A stretch of DNA of 64,000 bases from Batrachochytrium dendrobatidis JAM81. Taxonomy: Eukaryota; Chytridiomycota; Chytridiomycetes; Rhizophydiales. The DNA is taken from assembly GCF_000203795.2 (NCBI RefSeq), contig NW_006281099.1:2545774-2609773 (forward strand), in the 5' to 3' direction. The notes under the pieces were generated by a model that was not told where the DNA came from, did no database searches, and saw only the letters and a list, made by a program, of their open reading frames with translations. Below, piece after piece: positions 58,689-64,000 of this stretch. Numbering within the stretch: the stretch's first letter is position 1; every line of letters starts with the position of its first letter. The position numbers and the translations under genes were made by a program.

Positions 58689-60039
58689 GACAGAATAAAA
58701 CGCTAGACTAGTATATGGGCGACAAAGACTACAGAGATCAATGTATATGAAGATTGGCGATTAAGTATGCTACTGGAATTAAAAACAAGTCCGATAAAGA
58801 ATTAATGTTATTATAAACAAGAGTAATGAGTACCCACCAATTGATCAGTTTAGGGAATACATGGACATATGCAAAATGGGTTAAAGTCAGTGGAAATCAA
58901 ATGGCATTACATCAAGCAGAGCGAAACTGCACATGGTTGATGGCACGAATTAAACAAGACATGTAGAATGTCATGTAGATACAAATGATCGAAATAAAAG
59001 TTTGAGCCATGATAAAGTGGACACCATTAATATACGAGGCGCGAGTCTACCGTTACATACCACTCGGTATTGTACAGTCGCAACACACCAATCAAGAGGG
59101 ATAGCCAGAGACGAGAGAGAATGGATATAGAATGATACCATTGTGAGACACTTTGGGTCTTATCCATGCTTCTGCACTCAAGACTATCTTAATAGATGCT
59201 TGACAGAAAAATAGCTCAGTAGTGCCCACCACTCTGGCCAGCTTTGGACTGAAAAAGAACAGTCTAGCACACCAAAGTCCCATTCTGAGATGAGGCATAC
59301 ATTACAATGGGCCAGACCAATGACAAAAACAGGCGAGTCTGGCCGAGGCTTTATCTACAAGATGATGGTAGTAATAGAAAGGGGTGGTAATCACATCGGT
59401 ACATATGCAAGGGGTAGCATCAAGGCAGTTCTCATCAGTCGGATTGTAGAATCAACAGGTGCTTGCATCCAATGACCATGATGTCTGTTCATCATCCAAC
59501 TCCAGACATGAGATTTACATCTGGCATCATGCCATCCAAGAAGATGCCATTGAGATAGCAGCACTTGGTAGGGGTTGAATACAATGGGATTGATGCAGAT
59601 TGAACTGATGCTGAACAATCTTGATGTCTACAATTATTCCAGAATGAACTATTCCATAGACTAGCACATTTGGCTACAACTTGGTCCGGTTTCCCTTTGA
59701 TAATTAACATGCTAAAGGAAGACCATCACTAGCATGGCGACTTTGTTCTTCCCAAGTATGAAACTTCCATTACCAATGTCCTGTATAGGAGAAGACTAGA
59801 TAAGGCATATTCAACAATTGAGCAATGGTTAGGTGTAGACTCACAGTCGCTGTTGTCAATACGGCTGCGACTGTTGGCTGTTTTGTAGGTTGAAGAGTTG
59901 CTCTTGTGATGCAAAAACAAGTTTTATTGTCGTGTTGAAAACGTCACGCAAAATTCGAGTTTGTATTGAAAAGGGTTCAACTGTTTGCTCTAGTCCAAAT
60001 CCACCAAACCAATTAAACCAACGAGCAAATACTGCAATG
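58689..60039. other. 1.35 kb without a recognisable gene
   Basis: Lies between PP1 and a hypothetical gene. Several 60-75-codon frames on both strands, with no recognisable features and no splice pattern. I see no copies of the two dispersed repeat families. The part next to 58689 must include the PP1 promoter. Confidence 0.45.
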
Positions 60040-60816
60040 TTACCACAATGACCCGCTATGACTTTCCATATCCTCGTCAACCACATCAATACCAGATTGT
60101 CCTACTTCAAAAGATCTATGGCGTAGCCGCATATTCCTCTCATACTCGGCACAAAATTCAAACTCATTTGTACTAAGATGACTTAGTGCTTCCACCAAGC
60201 CATCGCTACAAGAATAGTCGTGGGGTGCCATGGGTACATGACCACCATCTGGCTCAATACGCGACGAATTGCCAACTGCATATTCCAAAATTCCGTCATC
60301 TTGAAAAGAGGATATAGGAGCACGTTCAAGATGTGCAGATTCAGATGCAGTATGTCTTCGTCGTCGAGATCCATGTAAAAAAGCAGCTTTGTTTGATGGA
60401 TGCAATGCGTTTCGCTCTTCAATAGTAAGACTGTCCAACCATCGCATTTGAGCAACAAACCGTGCTGATCCAGCTTCTGCAAATTGATTGAGTTCACGAA
60501 AAGCCTCGTGTCGTAGTCGAGTATATTTATCTAGATCTGGTTGTTCAAGATGGGACATGCGTGGTATCAACATGCTTTGTTGATGTCTACCATTGGATGG
60601 AATGTGATATGAGTTGCTAAACGGTGCTGTAAGCGCATTGGAAATATGCTCGTGCTTGTCTGTCTGGATAGTGCATTGTTGTGGTTGCTTGTCATAGGAA
60701 GCGTGACTAGATGATGCAGCCAATGTGCTGGGCATTTCAGTAAAATCCATATGGTTGACATCCAAGACTGGCGCCTTGATTGGATGAACCCAGGAAGATG
60801 ATATTTGTATTTCCAT
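60040..60816 (-). CDS. Hypothetical single-exon protein
   Basis: 258 codons from the ATG at 60816 (MEIQISSSWVHP) to a stop at 60040. Middle helical segment: LDKYTRLRHEAFRELNQFAE, then SARFVAQMRWLDSLTIEERN and a basic patch HGSRRRRH; the rest is Ser/His/Glu-rich. No domain recognised. The frame stays open upstream through the inverted-repeat end (to 60897), giving an alternative N-terminus MCKSHSNKTILSGALYILLI encoded by repeat sequence. The start codon lies 30 bp from the palindrome, so its promoter probably is, or was displaced by, that element. Confidence 0.5.
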   Translation of the reverse strand: MEIQISSSWVHPIKAPVLDVNHMDFTEMPSTLAASSSHASYDKQPQQCTIQTDKHEHISNALTAPFSNSYHIPSNGRHQQSMLIPRMSHLEQPDLDKYTRLRHEAFRELNQFAEAGSARFVAQMRWLDSLTIEERNALHPSNKAAFLHGSRRRRHTASESAHLERAPISSFQDDGILEYAVGNSSRIEPDGGHVPMAPHDYSCSDGLVEALSHLSTNEFEFCAEYERNMRLRHRSFEVGQSGIDVVDEDMESHSGSLW

Positions 60817-60845
60817 CAGTGCGGTTTCAGAATGTGATATCAGTA

Positions 60846-61572
60846 GTATATAAAGAGCACCGGATAATATCGTTTTATTTGAATGAGATTTACACAAAGA
60901 ATAACAGATAATGTCGGGTTTCTTGGATAAGATTATTCACTAAATTACTCTAAATTCTATCTTTAAATAAAATTTGATATTAAAAGTGTCAGATTTCACG
61001 ACTCTCAACCATTTTTCTTTACCAAATGAATCCAACCGACCTTTCTATCGCCTGTCCTGGAGTCGACTTTACAGTCTTATACCAGCCACACGATACTTTA
61101 TTCTCTATTGGTGACTATGTCATAAAGTATTTACAAAAGACTTTTGACATAATCAAGTCATCTTCAAATATCAAGAATAGCACTATTATGGTCTTTGATG
61201 TTAGATCTGACGAAATCCACAATAGTGCTGTTTTCGATATTGGGGGATGACTTGATTATGTCAAAAGTCTTTTGTAAATACTTTATGACATAGTCACCAA
61301 TAGAGAATAAAGTATCGTGTGGCTGGTATGAGACTGTAAAGTCGACTCCAGGACAGGCGATAGAAAGGTCGGTTGGATTCATTTGGTAAAGAAAAATGGT
61401 TGAGAGTCGTGAAATCTGACAAACTTTTAATATCAAATTTTATTTAGAGATAGAATTTAGAGTAATTTAGTGAATAATCTTATCCAAGAAACCCGACATT
61501 ATCTGTTATTCTTTGTGTAAATCTCATTCAAATAAAACGATATTATCCGGTGCTCTTTATATACTACTGATA
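60846..61572. mobile_element. Near-perfect ~730 bp palindrome (foldback element, member 1)
   Basis: The left arm from 60846 and the reverse complement of the right arm ending at 61572 match over about 340 bp each, with only a few differences. The central ~70 bp is also partly palindromic. Ends read CAGTAGTATATAAAGAGCAC inward on both sides, and both are flanked by ATAT, a possible target-site duplication. Each arm carries the same inward-facing frame beginning MNPTDLSIACPGVDFTVLYQ (61026-61250 on + and 61381-61164 on -), about 180 bp inside a TATA-like TATATAAAG. Near-identity of the arms implies recent origin or repair by gene conversion. Confidence 0.9.
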
Positions 61573-62223
61573 TGGGCTGCATATACGTATATGGTTGTGA
61601 GTTTAAGAGCGTTAGCAATGGTCGGATTTGGTGCTGTTAATAACAAATACACTTTCAATAGCGGGCCAACAAGAAAGGGCCTGAAATCAGCTGCAGTAAT
61701 GGTACATACCGTTTAAACCATTCTAGATCGTTTTGTATTCTATTCAGTAACATAAGATATGCTAACAATAGCTTACATTTCTTGACTGATCAAGTGAAGT
61801 ATTTAAACTGCAATGATTGTCAAACCGAGTGTTATAATACCAATATTACGCGATCAAGAATGGGGTATTAGTATGTCTTGTAGTTGCCAACTGTAGGGAT
61901 AAGCGGATCAGTATTTTAAACCAATTGGGAAAGATGACTAGAATGCCAATACTGTCAGCAATATTCGACTTTTAATGCGAGTTTGCAGTTGAAAAGATGT
62001 TTACTACTGTATAGACTTGCTTGATTGAATCGTTAGCTAGCTAGACTTGGATTTTGGTTCAATGCCAATTTGTAAATCTCGTTATTATATTAATGTATTG
62101 GAAACCGTTTGTTTCTAATGGCTAATCTCGTATTTTGGCTAGTTTGCAACTGCTTTAATCACATAGTTTTCATGCTAAACAAACTCCAACTTCCCCACCC
62201 TTTGAACTTTTCCAGATTCAATC
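61573..62223. other. Intergenic region before pyruvate kinase
   Basis: 650 bp of AT-rich sequence between the palindrome and the pyruvate kinase start. No gene or known repeat seen. It must contain the pyruvate kinase promoter; the 30 bases before the ATG are CT-rich (CTCCAACTTCCCCACCC near 62188). Confidence 0.4.
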
Positions 62224-64000
62224 ATGCCATACATTGCTCATCCCTCTCTGCAAGGTAAAGTATTGTTTTATACATCCATTTTTTACTTGCATATATTATC
62301 AAAGAACTTTTAAATTGGTAATCATCCAATATGCTGACTATACAATTCCGTTTCTATTATTTATTCAACCTGAAACGTTGTGCACGTAATTCTAGCCGGT
62401 ACTAACAATGTACTCCGAACCAAAGTTGCCTGTACCATTGGCCCTGGTAAACATGTGTTGAATTTGGAATGCTAATCATCATTTATTCGTCATGTTTAGT
62501 GATCTTGTTGCATCCTAACCCTTGTTCATCTTTATGCAATGGTTTTCATGTTGCCATGAACAGCATCAAGATCAAAAGAGGTTTTGTCAGCCCTTGTCAA
62601 TAGCGGCATGAGCATCGCTCGTATTAATATGAGCCATTCCACATATGATAATGCTGCACAAATCATCCGTAATCTGCGCGAGTACACTGATGCTTCCAAG
62701 GACCATCCAGAAGTTGGCATATGGGTAGACATCAATGGACCAAAAGTCAGGTATGCATGGCTATTTTTGATTCTTGATGTCGGGACAAGTAGATTTTGAT
62801 AAAGGCATGCAAAGGCTGCTATTAAACTGTGCCGATGACTTGATTTGCTAACCTGACTTGCAACCGGGGGTTTATCTTATTATTGCTTAGAACTGGAAAA
62901 CTTGTCGATGGTAAACCTGTCCACTTGAAGAAAGGAGACAGTTTTTTGTTTGTAAATGATAGCAGTGTCATTGGAGATCATACCCAGGTAATCTTGGAAT
63001 CGATTGTTTGGTCATATTACACCATATCTTGAAAATATGCTCACCCTGATTTTATTTTACATTTTAGGTATCGACAAACTACACCCGCGAGCTTCTTCAG
63101 GTTGGAGATAAAGTTTTTGTCGACGATGGCTTGCTGTCATTCACCGTGACTGAGCGTTTGGAAAATGCCGTCAAGGCAGTCGTGGACAACAATGGTAGAT
63201 ATAAATAACCACGTTGAACAGTCGACTTGATCGTTTGATTTGGAATATAACTGGGCAATGATTTTTGTAACCAACCATTTGTTTTGAAAAATGATTCTTT
63301 CAGGCATTCTTGGCGAAAACAAGGGAGTTAATTTTCCTGATCGGAGAATTGACGATCTCCCTGCCATCTGTGAAAAGGACAAAAAAGATATTTTGTTTGC
63401 CATGCAACAAAACGTGGATTTCATTTCTATTTCATGTATTCGTGACATTGAGGATGTCGAAGAAGTCAGGTGAGCTGATTTATGGTTGATTACGATTCTT
63501 GTCTATTTGAACTATGGGCTAGCACTAGATCTATTGTATTTACGGCCGTGTTTACGTAAAACAAACACTTTTGTATCGATCTTGCAGCCACTGCCTCTAT
63601 TTTACTTTGGAGTAGACAGTGGTTCAATATGTGTTGTGTTTTCTACCAAAAATTGTACAATTACCAAGTTTGAACTAGATTCATACATGAGTATGACTGT
63701 AATAGAAATCTAATTTAGTATATTTTTAATTTGAAAATTTCATTATTCATTTACGACCAGCAGAATGATCCTTGGTAACTCGCATACTAAGATGCTTGCC
63801 AAGATTGAAAACAAACGTGCTATGAATAATTTTGAGTCGATTCTGAATGTTGCCGATGGTATTGTCATTGATCGTGGATACCTTGGTGCCGAAGTGGATG
63901 TGGATGTTATTTGTGTTGCTCAGAAAAAGATGGTTGCTTTGGTAAGTTGGTTTATATCACTTTGTGCTGAATGGTATTGCGATTGAGTTGTTTGATGCTC
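62224..64000 (+). CDS. PYK1: Pyruvate kinase with altered active site (3' end beyond window)
   Basis: Glycolytic enzyme family, phosphoenolpyruvate plus ADP to pyruvate plus ATP. Exons: MPYIAHPSLQ (62224); AGTNNVLRTKVACTIGP (62396); ASRSKEVLSALVNSGMSIAR with INMSHSTYDNA (62565); TGKLVDGKPVHLKKGD (62892); VSTNYTRELLQVGDKVFVDD (63070); ILGENKGVNFPDRRIDDLPA and FISISCIRDIEDVEEVR (63302); MILGNSHTKMLAKIENKRAM and IDRGYLGAEVDVDVICVAQK (63763). The layout is standard, but the metal-site motif RGDLG reads RGYLG, the usual DTKGPEIRTG reads DINGPKVRTG, and FASFIR reads ISISCIR. It may be a divergent paralogue with reduced or changed activity. Truncated by the window edge. Confidence 0.88.
63540..63705. 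repeat. MITE-like dispersed repeat, copy 10 (in a pyruvate kinase intron)
   Basis: Left inverted end TTACGGCCGTGTTTACGTAA at 63540, followed by AACAAACACTTTTGTATCG. The interior has TTGTACAATTACCAAG (63653), like the family block near TTGTACAATCATC. It lies inside the ~290-bp intron between the exons ending at 63470 and starting at 63763. The right end is not recognisable. Confidence 0.5.

Noticed and set aside
59092..59710. Cluster of 60-75-codon ORFs on both strands
   Set aside because: No family motifs, no consistent splice sites and no match to the repeat families; I cannot support a gene here.
61026..61436. Two similar ORFs on opposite strands (MNPTDLSIACPGVDF...)
   Set aside because: They are mirror images produced by the palindrome, not two genes. 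I keep them as part of the repeat because nothing shows that they are translated.

Overview
This window is nuclear DNA from an intron-dense, AT-rich fungus. Genes have many short introns, little space between them, and clear fungal or opisthokont orthologues. An LRRC45-type centriole/cilium-linked coiled-coil protein and a chromokinesin of the KIF22 type point to a flagellated (zoosporic) fungus. A chytrid of the Batrachochytrium/Rhizophydiales kind is my best guess; this is inference, not proof. Two blocks of exactly 100 N (17380-17479 and 54784-54883) mark scaffold joins.

Layout, left to right. 1-2557 (-): ELYS-type nucleoporin, cut by the window edge. 2712-4916 (-): RSM22/METTL17. 5440-7471 (+): cytosolic serine hydroxymethyltransferase. 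7872-9979 (+): DEAD-box helicase DBP8. 10131-10202 (-): initiator tRNA-Met. 11529-12950 (+): small zinc-finger protein. 13237-13308 (-): tRNA-Gln(CUG). 13770-16641 (+): kinesin-10. About 16760-17705: a transposon-like inverted repeat that encloses a Bacillus-like S1-domain gene fragment beside the first gap. 17691-19957 (-): Lunapark. 20117-21472 (-): unknown protein. 21682-23695 (+): COP9 subunit 7. 23845-25535 (-): borealin-like. 26916-29812 (+): LRRC45. 30409-32961 (-): Cdh1/Fzr-type APC/C activator. 34300-36440: decayed sequence with a SIAH-like pseudogene. 36627-39430 (+): long-chain acyl-CoA synthetase. 39822-40775 (+): phosducin-like. 41042-42435 (-): mitochondrial-type methionine aminopeptidase. 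42654-44797 (+): FEN1. 46305-48593 (+): CCR4. 48856-49897 (-): VMA22/CCDC115. 50046-52035 (+): ALG2. 52679-55054 (+): VTS1, with its SAM domain broken by the second gap. 55319-56880 (-): CHORD protein. 57209-58688 (-): PP1 catalytic subunit. 60040-60816 (-): unknown protein. 60846-61572: a near-perfect ~730 bp palindrome. 62224-end (+): pyruvate kinase, cut by the edge.

The genes are general housekeeping and do not form a pathway cluster. Several serve mitosis or the cell cycle (kinesin-10, borealin, Cdh1, PP1, ELYS, LRRC45).

The most novel material is non-coding. First, there is a dispersed MITE-like family of about 300-420 bp, with an end motif close to TTTTACGTGAATACGGCTG. Around ten full or partial copies occur, some in introns and several touching gene starts. 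Second, there is a family with inverted ends close to AGTAGTATATAAAGAGCACC. One copy is the young palindrome and the other supplies the stop codon of Lunapark. At protein level, the pyruvate kinase has Tyr in place of the metal-binding Asp of the RGDLG motif, the Cdh1-like protein has an altered C-box and ends in LR rather than IR, and GC-AG introns recur.

Exon borders were assigned by eye from splice signals and frame, so individual borders may be off by a few bases.
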